Counted from the stretch's first letter, positions 26,233 to 37,083 are shown. The stretch: 64,000 nt of DNA from Ilumatobacteraceae bacterium (GCA_013213745.1 JABSQH010000029.1:22439-86438), one strand, 5' to 3'. A program made the numbers and translations. Notes: generated from the letters alone by a model not told the origin.

Positions 26233-27432
26233 TCAGCCGACGAGCGCGGCGATGCGCTCGATGCCTTCGACCAAGTCGTCGTCACCAAGCGCGAACGAGA
26301 ACCGCCCGTAGCCCGGCACACCGAACGCCTCACCCGGCACGAAGGCCACCTTCGCCCGTTCGAGTACGAGGTCAGCGAGTTCGAGCGTCGTCGATGCGGA
26401 GGCGCCGCCGAGATCACGGTCGAGCAATCCACGCAGGTCGGGGAACCCGTAGAACGCGCCCTGCGGCTCGAGGCAGGTGACGCCGTCGATGGCGTTGAGC
26501 ATGGTCTGCAGAGTGGTTCCCCGTCGTTCGAACGCCGTGCGCATCTCGTGCACGGCATCGAGTGGCCCCGACACCGCTGCCAGCGCCGCTTGCTGTGCCA
26601 CGTTGGACACGTTCGAGGTGGCGTGGCTCTGGAAGTTTGTGGCCGGCTTGATGACGTCGTTCGGGCCGATCATCCACCCGACTCGCCAGCCGGTCATCGC
26701 ATAGGTCTTGGCCACGCCGTTCACGATGATGCACTGATCGGCCAAGTCGGGCACCAAGACCGGCATGGACGCGAACGTGTGCGCGCCATAGGTGAGGTGT
26801 TCGTAGATCTCGTCGGTGACCACCCAGATCCCACGCTCGACGGCCCACTCACCGATCGCCTTGATCTGCTCTGGAGGGCAGACCGCACCCGACGGGTTGT
26901 CGGGGCTGACGAACAGCAGCACCTTGGTGCGGTCGGTCGTCGCCGCCTCGAGTTGATCGACGGTGACTTGGAATCCGCTCTCGGCATCGGTGTCGACGAC
27001 CACCGGCACGCCCCCGGCGAGGGCGATCGACTCGGGGTAGGTCGTCCAGTACGGCGCCGGGACGATGACCTCGTCGCCGGGGTCACACAGCGCCGCAAAC
27101 GCCGTGAACACAGCGTGTTTGCCTCCATTGGTCACCAGCACGTTGTTGGCGTCGCACCCGAACCCCGAGTCGCGCTCGGTCTTGGCCGCGATGGCCTCCT
27201 TGAGCTCCGGAAGCCCGCCAGCGGGTGAGTAGCGATGATTGCGCGGGTCCGAACACGCCTCGACGGCGGCCGCCACGATGTGCTCCGGCGTGGCGAAATC
27301 GGGTTCGCCTGCCCCGAAGCCGATCACGCTCTCTCCGGCCGCCTTCATCGCCTTGGCCTTGCTGTCAACGGCGAGAGTGGCGGAGGGGGCGATCGATGCA
27401 AGTCGTTCGGAGGTGCGCTTCACGGCGCCCAC
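26233..27432 (-). CDS. aspC: Aspartate aminotransferase (class I, PLP)
   Basis: 399 residues with the class-I fold: [68 protein letters not shown], and the PLP lysine in [16 protein letters not shown], with the carboxylate-binding Arg in YGRFSFALG. This set matches the subgroup I-gamma aspartate aminotransferases of thermophiles and actinobacteria. It interconverts aspartate and 2-oxoglutarate with oxaloacetate and glutamate. Confidence 0.9.
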   Translation of the reverse strand: MGAVKRTSERLASIAPSATLAVDSKAKAMKAAGESVIGFGAGEPDFATPEHIVAAAVEACSDPRNHRYSPAGGLPELKEAIAAKTERDSGFGCDANNVLVTNGGKHAVFTAFAALCDPGDEVIVPAPYWTTYPESIALAGGVPVVVDTDAESGFQVTVDQLEAATTDRTKVLLFVSPDNPSGAVCPPEQIKAIGEWAVERGIWVVTDEIYEHLTYGAHTFASMPVLVPDLADQCIIVNGVAKTYAMTGWRVGWMIGPNDVIKPATNFQSHATSNVSNVAQQAALAAVSGPLDAVHEMRTAFERRGTTLQTMLNAIDGVTCLEPQGAFYGFPDLRGLLDRDLGGASASTTLELADLVLERAKVAFVPGEAFGVPGYGRFSFALGDDDLVEGIERIAALVG

Positions 27433-27478
27433 TGTGGCACATCACCGCTGTTCCACGTTGCGCGTTTGCGCGCCGGGC

Positions 27479-27581
27479 GGTGAGCGAAACGGCTCCCTGT
27501 GGACCACTTCCCTCACCGCAACGCAGCGCCACGAGACTCCGGTGAGCGAAACGGATCCCTGTGGGCCACTTCGCTCACTGG
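27479..27581. repeat. Two tandem copies of a 40-bp palindromic repeat (REP/BIME-like)
   Basis: Copy one (27479-27517) and copy two (27541-27581) are 62 bp apart and differ at only about four positions. Each begins GGTGAGCGAAACGG and ends TTC-CTCAC, so GTGAGCGAA pairs with TTCGCTCAC (perfect in copy two) and an inner TCCCTGTGGG forms a second stem. They fill the 203-bp gap between divergent aspC and serC. Confidence 0.8.
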
Positions 27582-27635
27582 AGTGTGACCGAATCGATGT
27601 GCCCGGGTTGGCCGGCGAGCCGCCATGCTGTGGCG

Positions 27636-28775
27636 GTGAGCAACACCTCCTCGATCACGATTCCTGCCGACCTGCTACCCGCCGACGGGAGGTTCTGCTC
27701 CGGACCGTCGAAGGTGCGACCCGAACAGGTGGCCGCCGTCGTCGCGGGGGAGCGCACCCTGCTCGGGACCTCCCACCGCAAGCCGGCGGTGAAGGGACTG
27801 GTCGGCGATGTGCAAGAGAAGCTGGCGACGCTGTTCGGGTTACCCGCCGGTTGGGAGGTCGTTTTGGGCAACGGTGGGACAACCGTGTTCTGGGATGCCG
27901 CCACGTTTGGCCTCGTCGAACATCGCAGCCAGCACCTGAGTTTCGGCGAGTTCTCCTCCAAGTTCGCCACTGCGTGCGCGGCGACCCCGCACCTGGGCGA
28001 GCCCAGTGTGATCAGCGCCGAGCCGGGCACACACCCGACCGCCGTGGCCGAGCAGGGCGTCGACACGTACGCCCTCACTCACAACGAGACCTCGACCGGT
28101 GTCGCCATGGAGCTGCGCCGGCCCGACGGCATCGACGAGGGCGCCATCGTCGCTGTCGATGCCACGTCTGCAGCCGGTGGCTTGCGGTGGGATCCACGTG
28201 AGGTCGACGCCTACTACTTCGCTCCCCAGAAGTGCTTCGCCTCCGACGGCGGGTTGTGGTTCGCCGCCTGCTCGCCTGCGGCGGTCGAGCGCATCGAGCG
28301 CATCGGTGCGAGCGATCGTTGGCGCCCCGCGTCGATCGACCTCCAGATCGCCCTCGACAACTCGCGTCAGCACCAGACCTACAACACCCCGGCCGTGGCG
28401 ACCCTGATCATGCTCGATGCTCAGCTCGATTGGATGCTCGACGGCGGCGGGCTCGACTTCGCGGCCGGACGAAGCGAGCAGTCGGCGGCAATCCTCTACG
28501 GCTGGGCCGAGCGCACCGAGTGGGCGGCGCCGTTCGTCGCCGACACCCGGCAGCGCAGCGCGGTCGTGGGCACGATCGACCTCGACGACGCGATCGACGC
28601 AACCGCTGTTTCGGCGGCGTTGCGCGCCAACGGGGTGCTCGACACCGACGCATACCGCAAGCTCGGTCGGAACCAGCTGCGCATCGGGATGTTCCCAGCG
28701 ATCGACCCGAGCGACGTCGAGGCCCTGACCGGCTGCGTCGAATACGTGGTCGACCACATGCGCAGCGAGTCGTAG
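27636..28775 (+). CDS. serC: Phosphoserine aminotransferase (actinobacterial type)
   Basis: 379 residues of a class-V PLP enzyme of the SerC type found in actinobacteria: FCSGPSKVRPEQVAAV, LLGTSHRKPAVKGLVG, THNETSTGVAME, DATSAAGGLRWD and the PLP lysine in YYFAPQKCFASDGG. It makes phosphoserine from phosphohydroxypyruvate. GTG 27636 fits the family N-terminus (TITIPADLLPADGRF-like); the open frame before it runs through the repeat element and is not coding. Confidence 0.94.
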   Translation: MSNTSSITIPADLLPADGRFCSGPSKVRPEQVAAVVAGERTLLGTSHRKPAVKGLVGDVQEKLATLFGLPAGWEVVLGNGGTTVFWDAATFGLVEHRSQHLSFGEFSSKFATACAATPHLGEPSVISAEPGTHPTAVAEQGVDTYALTHNETSTGVAMELRRPDGIDEGAIVAVDATSAAGGLRWDPREVDAYYFAPQKCFASDGGLWFAACSPAAVERIERIGASDRWRPASIDLQIALDNSRQHQTYNTPAVATLIMLDAQLDWMLDGGGLDFAAGRSEQSAAILYGWAERTEWAAPFVADTRQRSAVVGTIDLDDAIDATAVSAALRANGVLDTDAYRKLGRNQLRIGMFPAIDPSDVEALTGCVEYVVDHMRSES

Positions 28776-28846
28776 CCGCTCGATCGAACACGGCAGCACC
28801 GGGTCCACCGGCCGCAGTCGGCGATCGCGCTGGCAGACTGTTGGCG

Positions 28847-29713
28847 ATGCAGGCGACCGACGTGCTCGAGTTCGAAGCCGACGATCTCGGCGCGCTCGAT
28901 CGGCCGGTGATGTTGATCGCCCTCGAAGGCTGGTTCGACGTCGCCGGCGCGGCCACACATGCCGTTTCGGCGTTCACCACGGCCGAACACTCGGTCACGA
29001 TCGGCAGTATCGACCCCGACCCGTTCTACGACTTCACGCAGCAGCGCCCTCACGTCACCGTCGACGACGACATCCGCGAAATCGTCTGGCCGGCCAACGA
29101 CTTCACGCTGCTCCGCCAGCCCGGCCACCGCGACCTGATCAGACTCGTCGGCGTCGAACCGCACCTCCACTGGAAGACCTACATCGACGCGATCAACGTC
29201 GTGGCGGGCGCGCTCGGCTGCGAGGCGATCGTCACGGTGGGCGCCGCCGCCGAGGCACTCCCCCACACGCGCACGCCACCGGTCACCGGAAGCACCGCCA
29301 ATGCCGGACTGGCATCGAGCCTCGGCCTCACGACGCCGAGCTATCAGGGCGTGACCGGCCTGATCGGTGCGCTGCACGCAGCACTCGAGGCGCGACACAC
29401 ACCGTCGGTGTCACTGCGCGTCGGAATCCCCCACTACCTCATGAACGCCGAGCACCCGCAGGCCGTTGCTGCGCTGACCAGACATCTGAGCCACGTCCTC
29501 GACGCACCGACGTCGGTCGACCTCGGCGATCAGATCGAGCGGTGGCGCACCGTCCACGACGAGGTCATCGAGAGCGACGAGCAGCTGATGATGTACGTGA
29601 AGATGCTCGAGGCCGAGTTCGATCGGCGGGCAGAGGCGAACATCCCGAGCGCCGACGACCTCGGCGACCGGTTCGAGGAGTTCTTGCGCAGCCAGCGCGA
29701 CGACAAGGAGTGA
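28847..29713 (+). CDS. PAC2 family protein
   Basis: 288 residues matching the PAC2 (proteasome-assembly-chaperone-like, formerly DUF75) family: MLIALEGWFDVAGAATHAV, a central IVTVGAAAEALPHTRTPPV with TGSTANAG, and GVTGLIGALHAALEA. Actinobacteria with 20S proteasomes carry such proteins, but a role in proteasome assembly in bacteria is not shown by this sequence. The C-terminal 60 residues are acidic and helical. ATG 28847; convergent with metY. Confidence 0.87.
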   Translation: MQATDVLEFEADDLGALDRPVMLIALEGWFDVAGAATHAVSAFTTAEHSVTIGSIDPDPFYDFTQQRPHVTVDDDIREIVWPANDFTLLRQPGHRDLIRLVGVEPHLHWKTYIDAINVVAGALGCEAIVTVGAAAEALPHTRTPPVTGSTANAGLASSLGLTTPSYQGVTGLIGALHAALEARHTPSVSLRVGIPHYLMNAEHPQAVAALTRHLSHVLDAPTSVDLGDQIERWRTVHDEVIESDEQLMMYVKMLEAEFDRRAEANIPSADDLGDRFEEFLRSQRDDKE

Positions 29714-29744
29714 CCCTCGCGGTCGCCAACTGTGTGCCTGCGGG

Positions 29745-31058
29745 TCAGCCCTTCGCTGCGCGGAAGCCGGCGTCGAGGTCGGCGAGGATGTCGTCGATCG
29801 ACTCCAGGCCCACGCTCAGGCGCACCTGCCCAGGCGTGACGCCGGTGGCCAGCTGCTCTTCGGGGGTGAGCTGGCTGTGGGTGGTGCTCGCCGGGTGGAT
29901 CACCAGGCTGCGGACGTCGCCGATGTTGGCAACGTGGCTGTGTAGCTCGAGGCCCTCGGAGAAGTTCTTGCCCGCTTCGGCGCCACCTTCGATCTCGAAG
30001 GCGATGATCGAACCGGCGCCCCGGCCACGGCCGTACTTCTGACCACGGTCGTACCACGGGCTCGACGGCAGGCCAGCGAAGCTGACCGACGACACGTCGT
30101 CGCGGGCATCGAGGAACTCGGCGACAGCCTGTGCGTTCTGGAAGTGGCGCTCCATCCGCAAGCTCAGCGTCTCGAGACCTTGGATCACCAAGAACGCGTT
30201 GAACGGCGAGATCGACATCCCGAGGTCGCGCAACAGCTGCACCCGCGCCTTCAAGATGAACGCGCCGTGGCCGAGGGCCGGGAAGTACGCCAGGCCGTGG
30301 TAGCTCGGGTCGGGTTCGGTGAAGTTCGGGAACCGCCCGCTGGCGGCGTAGTCGAAGGTGCCGCCGTCGACGATCGCTCCACCGATCGAGGTGCCATGGC
30401 CGCCGCAGAACTTGGTCAGGCTGTGCACGACGATGTCGGCACCCCACTCGAGGGGACGGATCAGGTACGGCGTGGGCACCGTGTTGTCGATGATCAACGG
30501 GAGACCGGCGTCGTGGGCGACACCAGACACGCCCTCGATGTCGAACACGTTGTTGCGAGGGTTGGCCAGGGTCTCGCCGTAGAAGGCCTTGGTGTTGTCA
30601 CGCACGGCGGCGCGCCACTGATCGAGGTCGTCGGGGTCGTCGACGAATGTGACCTCGATGCCCATCTTCGGCATCGTGTAGTGCAGCAGGTTGTACGAGC
30701 CGCCGTAGAGCGACGGCGAGGCCACGACGTGGTCACCCGACTCGGCGAGAGTGAGGATGGCCAAGGTCGACGCCGCCTGGCCGGAGCTGACAGCCAACGT
30801 GCCCGGCAAGCCGATGGCTGTGGTGCAGCCACCTTCGAGCGCGTTGATGCGCGCTTCGAGAGCTCCCTGGGTGGGGTTCATGATGCGGGTGTAGATGTTC
30901 CCGACTTCGGCAAGGGCGAAGAGGTTCGCCGCGTGCTCCGAGTCGCGGAACTCGAACGACGTCGTCTGGTAGATCGGAACGGCGCGGGCACCCGTCGCCG
31001 GATCCGGGTCACCGCCGACATGGATTTGCTTGGTTTCGAAACCCCACTGCTCACTCAT
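29745..31058 (-). CDS. metY: O-acetylhomoserine sulfhydrylase
   Basis: 437 residues of the Cys/Met-metabolism PLP family. QIHVGGDPDPATGARAVPIY at the start, the PLP lysine in VVHSLTKFCGGHGTSIGG, the long insertion GLAYFPALGHGAFILKAR and HPASTTHSQL near the end mark the homoserine sulfhydrylase (MetY/Met17) branch rather than cystathionine synthase. It makes homocysteine from O-acetylhomoserine and sulfide. ATG 31058. No SAM riboswitch motif is visible in the short upstream region. Confidence 0.93.
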   Translation of the reverse strand: MSEQWGFETKQIHVGGDPDPATGARAVPIYQTTSFEFRDSEHAANLFALAEVGNIYTRIMNPTQGALEARINALEGGCTTAIGLPGTLAVSSGQAASTLAILTLAESGDHVVASPSLYGGSYNLLHYTMPKMGIEVTFVDDPDDLDQWRAAVRDNTKAFYGETLANPRNNVFDIEGVSGVAHDAGLPLIIDNTVPTPYLIRPLEWGADIVVHSLTKFCGGHGTSIGGAIVDGGTFDYAASGRFPNFTEPDPSYHGLAYFPALGHGAFILKARVQLLRDLGMSISPFNAFLVIQGLETLSLRMERHFQNAQAVAEFLDARDDVSSVSFAGLPSSPWYDRGQKYGRGRGAGSIIAFEIEGGAEAGKNFSEGLELHSHVANIGDVRSLVIHPASTTHSQLTPEEQLATGVTPGQVRLSVGLESIDDILADLDAGFRAAKG

Positions 31059-31102
31059 GGCGAGCGACGCTAGTTGCCGAATTCTGACCCCACAACTCAA
31101 GA

Positions 31103-31545
31103 TTGGCAATCAGATCCGGCGTGATCGTCGGCACGCTGTTCAATTCGTTCTCGACGTTCATGTTCTGGGTGATGGAGCCGAGCGAGTACGACACGCTCCT
31201 CACCGCGCTCGACGCGAGCTTCAACCTCATCGACACGACGGTGTTGCCGATCGCCTCGGTGCTCCTGGTGCTCGGCATCGTCGCTGCTCTGGCGATGGCG
31301 CCGACACTCGACGTGTTGACGCTCGGCCGCGATCGAGCGACCGCCCTCGGCGTCGCGTACCGGCGGACCGTGACGCGACTGTTGATCATCGTGGCAGGGC
31401 TCGTGGCGGCGGCAATCCGCATCTCGATCACCGCGCTCGCGCTCGGCCAGGCGCTGCTCCAACACGTGCTCAACTACGCCGGCACGACATGCCGTTCAAC
31501 GTGCACCAACTGGGCGACGAACTGGTCGCCACATACTTTCGGTGA
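31103..31545 (+). pseudogene. Remnant of a FecCD-type siderophore permease
   Basis: The frame from 31103 gives VGTLFNSFSTFMFWVMEPSE, SFNLIDTTVLPIAS and LDVLTLGRDRATALGVAYRR, which match the middle of catechol/xenosiderophore permeases (CeuC/FeuC-like). After GLVAAAI about 50 residues, including the family GPVTFLGLLV segment, are missing. The C-terminal ITALALGQALLQHVLNY follows, with a frameshift near 31485. The N-terminal half and any partner genes are absent. A decayed fragment. Confidence 0.8.
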
Positions 31546-31643
31546 AGCAATCGTGGCCGCTGCCGGAACGCAACCAAGCGCAGTGGCGGGTCTGACCTCG
31601 ACCGCCGGGCTGGTGCTGCGGCGGCAGAGCAGGAGCGCTCGCC

Positions 31644-31751
31644 TCAACAGATTGGGCCGTTGGCGCGCCGTCGCTCAAGCGCCGACCGGGCAACGCCTTG
31701 TCGGTGACGGGCGGCGGCGATCATGAAGGTGGTGTCGGGGTAGTGGTGCAT
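31644..31751 (-). CDS. Putative 35-residue small protein
   Basis: On the minus strand an ATG at 31751 has a perfect GGAGG seven bases upstream and opens a 35-codon frame (MHHYPDTTFMIAAARHRQ, then VARSALERRRANG). The second half is a short basic amphipathic helix, as seen in several tiny actinobacterial proteins. Two palindromes lie just upstream and could be operator sites. The strong ribosome site is the main support; conservation has not been tested. Confidence 0.45.
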   Translation of the reverse strand: MHHYPDTTFMIAAARHRQGVARSALERRRANGPIC

Positions 31752-31779
31752 TTCGGTGCCTCCGGCGGACGGCGGTGTG

Positions 31780-31841
31780 GTGGACACGGTCCACACTGCG
31801 CCGTAAGGCACCCTCAGCACATCGGGCAAATGTCTACATTT
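31780..31841 (-). promoter_or_regulatory. Two palindromes upstream of the 35-residue ORF
   Basis: GTGGACACGGTCCAC (31780-31794) and AAATGTCTACATTT (31828-31841) are perfect inverted repeats about 30 bp apart, 29-77 bp before the small ORF's start. The second is AT-rich in a GC-rich genome, as operator half-sites often are. The regulator is unknown. Confidence 0.4.
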
Positions 31842-31878
31842 CCGCCGTTGCCTACCTGAGGCTCGCGGCGACGCCAGC

Positions 31879-32364
31879 TCAGCCGGTGACGAGCTGGGTC
31901 AACTTCGCATCGAGCCCCGCACTGGCCGGCGCACCGACGCTACGGTCGACACTCCCGTCGCTTCCGAGCGCGACATAGGTCGGGTATCCCATCACGCCGA
32001 ATGTGTTCGCCAGCTCGTACGACGAGTCGACGATGTGATCGAAACCGTCGAGACCCTCGTCGTTCGTCATCTGCGCCACGTCGCACCTGTCGTGCGGCGC
32101 AACGACGCCAAGGAAGCGAACGTCGTCGCCAAACTCTCCGTGAGCCTCGATCACGACGGGTATCGCGGCTCGGCAGTGCTGACACGATGGCGACCAGAAC
32201 CACAACAACACGTTGTCATCGGACAGCTCAGCCAGATCGATCTCGCAACCGTCGACGGTCTCGACGAGAGCAGCCTCGGGCCCGCCGGCCGAGGGAGTCT
32301 GGCCACCACATGCTGCGACGACCATGAAGACTGCGGCCAACAGCACCGCTGCGGCACGGTTCAT
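31879..32364 (-). CDS. Thioredoxin-like (TlpA/ResA-type) lipoprotein
   Basis: 161 residues: signal peptide MNRAAAVLLAAVFMVVAAC with the lipobox cysteine at 19, then a thioredoxin fold with LLWFWSPSCQHCRAAIPVV (CQHC active site) and the cis-Pro loop VMGYPTYVALGSDG. It should be an extracytoplasmic membrane-anchored disulfide reductase or oxidase. The start is uncertain: in-frame starts at 32418 and 32436 give a longer basic n-region, but the GGAGG near 32418 is only one base from that ATG. Confidence 0.85.
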   Translation of the reverse strand: MNRAAAVLLAAVFMVVAACGGQTPSAGGPEAALVETVDGCEIDLAELSDDNVLLWFWSPSCQHCRAAIPVVIEAHGEFGDDVRFLGVVAPHDRCDVAQMTNDEGLDGFDHIVDSSYELANTFGVMGYPTYVALGSDGSVDRSVGAPASAGLDAKLTQLVTG

Positions 32365-32510
32365 CGAGGACCGATGACGGAGCGGCGCCCGCTGGGGTGC
32401 GTTGGTTCTCTGGTTCATGCCTCCAGAAAGGCACAACTCCCTTGAGCGCGACTTTAACGGTGGATAAACCGTGTCTGAACCCGGCCAGAAAGTGCGTGTT
32501 CGCGGCGCGG

Positions 32511-34113
<1,603 letters not shown>

Positions 34114-34125
34114 GAGCGCAGTTCC

Positions 34126-35907
34126 CTAGCGGTTCTCGGGGCGACGCAGGTGGTGCGCGTCGCCGGCGTGTTGGGGATGGAGGATCAATTCGTCGTTGCT
34201 GACACCGGCGGGAACCATCGGGAACACCTTCTCGCTCGGATCGCAACGGAATTCGATGACCACACTGCGGTCGGTGATGGCGTTGGCCTTCTCGATCGCC
34301 GGGCCGACTTCTTCGGGCGACTCGACACGGATGCCGACGGCGCCCATCGATTCCGCCCACATCACGAAGTCGGGCACCGAGCCGTTGAGGAACACCTCGG
34401 AGTACTTCTCGTCGTAGAACATCTCCTGCCACTGACGCACCATGCCGAGATAGGCATTGTTGATGAGGGCCACCTTGATCGGCAGGTCGTCGAGGGTCGC
34501 GGTGACCAACTCCTGGCCGGTCATCTGGAAGCAGCCGTCGCCGTCGATTGCCCACACGTCCTTGTCGGGATGCGCGGCCTTTGCGCCGATCGCGGCGGGG
34601 ATCGAGAAGCCCATGGTGCCGAGCCCACCGGAGTTGACCCATGTGTACGGCTCGGTGAAATCGATCAATTGCGACGCGTACATCTGGTGCTGGCCGACAC
34701 CCGAGGCGACGATCGCGCCCGGCGCGAGCCGTTCGTTGAGCTGCTCGATGCAGTACTGCGGCTTGAGCGCCTGACCGGGCTCGGACTGGTCGTAGACGAT
34801 CGGGAACTTCTCCCGCCATCCCGACAAGGTGCTCTTCCAGTCGGCGGTGTCGGCTTGCACCGTTCCGCCGCTCTGCAGCTGCCGGATCGCCGACACGATC
34901 TCTTCGATCACGTACTTCGCGTCGCCGACGATCGGAACGTCCGGCCGACGCACCTTGCCTTGCTCCGCCGGATCGATGTCGACGTGGATCACCTTGGCTT
35001 CGGGGGCGAACGAGTCGACCTTGCCGGTGATGCGGTCGTCGAAGCGCGAGCCGAGTGCGATCAGCAGGTCGCTGTGTTGCATCGCCGACACTGCGGTGGC
35101 GTTGCCGTGCATGCCGGGCATGCCGATGCACAGCGGATGATCATCGGGGAACGCACCGCGGGCCATGAGTGTGGTGACCACGTGGATGTCGGTCAGCTCG
35201 GCGAGTTCGCGCAACGCCTCGGCCGCACGGGCTTTCAAGATGCCGCCGCCGGCGTAGATCACTGGCCGTTCGGCCTCGAGGATCATCTGTGCGGCCTGCT
35301 TGATCATCCGCGGATGACCCTTCACGTTGGGCCGGTATCCGGGGAGCGAACTGAACAGCTCTTCATCGCTCGGCCAGTACCAGTTGGTCGTCGCCTGGAG
35401 GACGTCTTTGGGCACGTCGACGAGCGTCGGCCCGGGGCGTCCGGTGCGGGCGATGTGGAACGCCTGGCGGATGGCCATCGAGATGTCGTCGGGCGACATG
35501 ACCAACTCGTTGTGCTTGGTACACGACCGGGTGATGCCGACCGTGTCGCATTCTTGGAAGGCGTCACTGCCGATCGCGGCTGTCGGCACCTGACCGGTGA
35601 TCCCGACCATCGGAATCGAGTCCATGTACGCGTCCATCAACGGTGTGACGAGGTTGGTGGCGGCGGGCCCAGACGTGACCATCGCCACCCCCGGGCGGCC
35701 CGTCACGTGCGCGTAGCCTTCGGCCATGTGGCCGGCGCCTTGTTCGTGGCGCACGAGGATGTGGCGGATCGGACTGTCGACCAGCGGGTCGTAGGCCGGG
35801 AGGATGCACCCGCCGGGATAGCCGAAGATCAGTTCGACCTGCTCGTGTTCGAGCGATCGGATCAGCGCTTCGGCGCCGGTGATTGGGCCGGAATTCGCTG
35901 CGGTCAT
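34126..35907 (-). CDS. ilvB: Acetolactate synthase large (catalytic) subunit
   Basis: 593 residues, a TPP-dependent enzyme. The N-terminal domain has the TPP-activating Glu in [17 protein letters not shown] and [13 protein letters not shown]. The FAD-type middle domain follows, and the C-terminal domain has the TPP/Mg motif [15 protein letters not shown] with the downstream [12 protein letters not shown]. It condenses pyruvate to acetolactate, or pyruvate with 2-oxobutyrate. Expression is controlled by the leader peptide and attenuator upstream. Confidence 0.97.
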   Translation of the reverse strand: MTAANSGPITGAEALIRSLEHEQVELIFGYPGGCILPAYDPLVDSPIRHILVRHEQGAGHMAEGYAHVTGRPGVAMVTSGPAATNLVTPLMDAYMDSIPMVGITGQVPTAAIGSDAFQECDTVGITRSCTKHNELVMSPDDISMAIRQAFHIARTGRPGPTLVDVPKDVLQATTNWYWPSDEELFSSLPGYRPNVKGHPRMIKQAAQMILEAERPVIYAGGGILKARAAEALRELAELTDIHVVTTLMARGAFPDDHPLCIGMPGMHGNATAVSAMQHSDLLIALGSRFDDRITGKVDSFAPEAKVIHVDIDPAEQGKVRRPDVPIVGDAKYVIEEIVSAIRQLQSGGTVQADTADWKSTLSGWREKFPIVYDQSEPGQALKPQYCIEQLNERLAPGAIVASGVGQHQMYASQLIDFTEPYTWVNSGGLGTMGFSIPAAIGAKAAHPDKDVWAIDGDGCFQMTGQELVTATLDDLPIKVALINNAYLGMVRQWQEMFYDEKYSEVFLNGSVPDFVMWAESMGAVGIRVESPEEVGPAIEKANAITDRSVVIEFRCDPSEKVFPMVPAGVSNDELILHPQHAGDAHHLRRPENR

Positions 35908-35963
35908 GTCGGTGCCTTTCGTGTGGAGATCAAGAAGTGGTGAGAGCTGGTGAGAGATCGGTG

Positions 35964-36029
35964 CCGAAAACGCAAACGACCTCCCAGCTGGGAGGTCGTG
36001 AGCACGCGCGGCGAGTGGGCCGGCGTGCT
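35964..36029 (-). terminator. ilvB leader: ilvB attenuator: competing antiterminator and terminator hairpins
   Basis: On the minus strand the region after the leader peptide first forms AGCACGC...GCGTGCT (36001-36029), then a perfect 24-base palindrome centred on CCCAGCTGGG (35976-35999), followed by TTTGCGTTTTC. The second is a textbook intrinsic terminator 70 bases before ilvB. The two hairpins abut the leader-peptide stop, so ribosome stalling on Leu/Val/Ile codons could decide which one forms. Confidence 0.85.
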
Positions 36030-36069
36030 ACCGGATGAGTACTACGAGGGCGCGAGGGCCTGTGCTCAC
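36028..36069 (-). CDS. ilvB leader peptide (13 residues)
   Basis: A GTG-started frame encodes VSTGPRALVVLIR, that is five consecutive branched-chain codons (Leu-Val-Val-Leu-Ile) just before the stop. Placement immediately before the antiterminator/terminator pair and upstream of ilvB is exactly that of amino-acid-sensing leader peptides in attenuated BCAA operons. No clear Shine-Dalgarno precedes it, so the mRNA may begin at or close to the GTG. Confidence 0.82.
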   Translation of the reverse strand: MSTGPRALVVLIR

Positions 36070-36157
36070 GTGGGCAAGTGTGCCAGGAGATACGCCGCCG
36101 GTCAACCCGGGCAGCCGATCAGCGCCGCGACAGCGGTCATCAGGCGACACCACCTTG

Positions 36158-36218
36158 AGACACCAGGTGCCAGGCACCAAGTGTCGCGGCGACAGCTGGT
36201 GCCTGGCACCAGGTGTCG
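36158..36218. repeat. Inverted pair of 29-bp palindromic elements (REP-like)
   Basis: The left arm (36158-36186) and right arm (36190-36218) are near-perfect reverse complements, and each arm is itself a palindrome built on GGTGCCAGGCACC or GGTGCCTGGCACC with flanking GACAC/GTGTC. GGTGCC-GGCACC repeats of this form are characteristic of REP elements mobilised by RAYT transposases in many bacteria. No RAYT gene is in this window. It lies between the folD stop and the ilvB leader. Confidence 0.8.
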
Positions 36219-36225
36219 CTGTGTG

Positions 36226-37083
36226 TCATGACGCAACGACGCCTTGCAGCTGGGCGGCGGTGTAGGTGTTGTCGAGCAGGGATGCGATGGTCATCGGGCC
36301 GGTGCCGCCGGGCATCGGTGTGATCCAGCCGGCTACGGGTGCGACCGAGTCCCGGTCGACATCGCCGACGATCCCGGCGTCGGTGCGCGAGATCCCGACA
36401 TCGATCACTGCGGCACCCGGCTTGACGATGTCGCCGGTGATCATGCCGGCTTGTCCAGCGGCGCCGACCACGATGTCGCACTCGCGTACCACGGCCGCCA
36501 TGTCGGCGGTACGTGAGTGGGCGAGGGTCACGGTGGCGTCGACGCCCTTGCGCGCCAGCAGCAACGCCAATGGAAGTCCGACGAGTGTCGAGCGACCGAT
36601 GACGACGGCGCGTTGACCACTGACCGGCACGTCGTATCGTTCGAGCAGCCGCATCACGCCGGTCGGTGTGCAGCCGACCAGACCGGGGCGTCCGCGAACC
36701 AGTCGCCCCATCGAGCGTTCGGTGAGGCCGTCGACGTCCTTCTCGGGCGGGATCAGATCGAGCACCGCCTCTTCGTCGCGACCATCGGGAAGCGGGAGCT
36801 GCACGAGGATCCCGTTCACTGTGGGGTCGGCGGCGAGCGCGGTGACCACCGATTCGATCTCGGCCTGGGTCGCAGTCGCCGGCAGATCGGTGTGGCGCGA
36901 GATCATCCCGGCCTCTTCGGCCTTTTGCCGCTTGCTACGTACGTAGCGCTGGCTCGGTCCGTCGTCGCCGACGAGGACAGTCGCCAGCGTGATGGCGGGC
37001 GAACCAGCCGCCTCGATCTTCGCTTTCAGCTCGACGAGGATCTCGTCGCGCAACACCTTGCCGTCCATCACGATTGCCGTCAC
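36226..37083 (-). CDS. folD: Methylenetetrahydrofolate dehydrogenase / methenyl-THF cyclohydrolase
   Basis: 285 residues with the FolD catalytic block YVRSKRQKAEEAGM (Lys in KRQK), VQLPLPDG, the NADP-binding VIGRSTLVGLPLALLL, and VDVGISR plus TPMPGGTGPMT near the C-terminus. It interconverts 5,10-methylene- and 10-formyl-THF. The GTG at 37083 is listed; ATG 37068, with GGAG 12 bases upstream, is an equally plausible start five codons in. Confidence 0.95.
   Translation of the reverse strand: MTAIVMDGKVLRDEILVELKAKIEAAGSPAITLATVLVGDDGPSQRYVRSKRQKAEEAGMISRHTDLPATATQAEIESVVTALAADPTVNGILVQLPLPDGRDEEAVLDLIPPEKDVDGLTERSMGRLVRGRPGLVGCTPTGVMRLLERYDVPVSGQRAVVIGRSTLVGLPLALLLARKGVDATVTLAHSRTADMAAVVRECDIVVGAAGQAGMITGDIVKPGAAVIDVGISRTDAGIVGDVDRDSVAPVAGWITPMPGGTGPMTIASLLDNTYTAAQLQGVVAS

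Noticed and set aside
31059..31102. SAM riboswitch before metY
   Set aside because: Only about 50 bp separate metY from the next element and no SAM-aptamer motifs are present.
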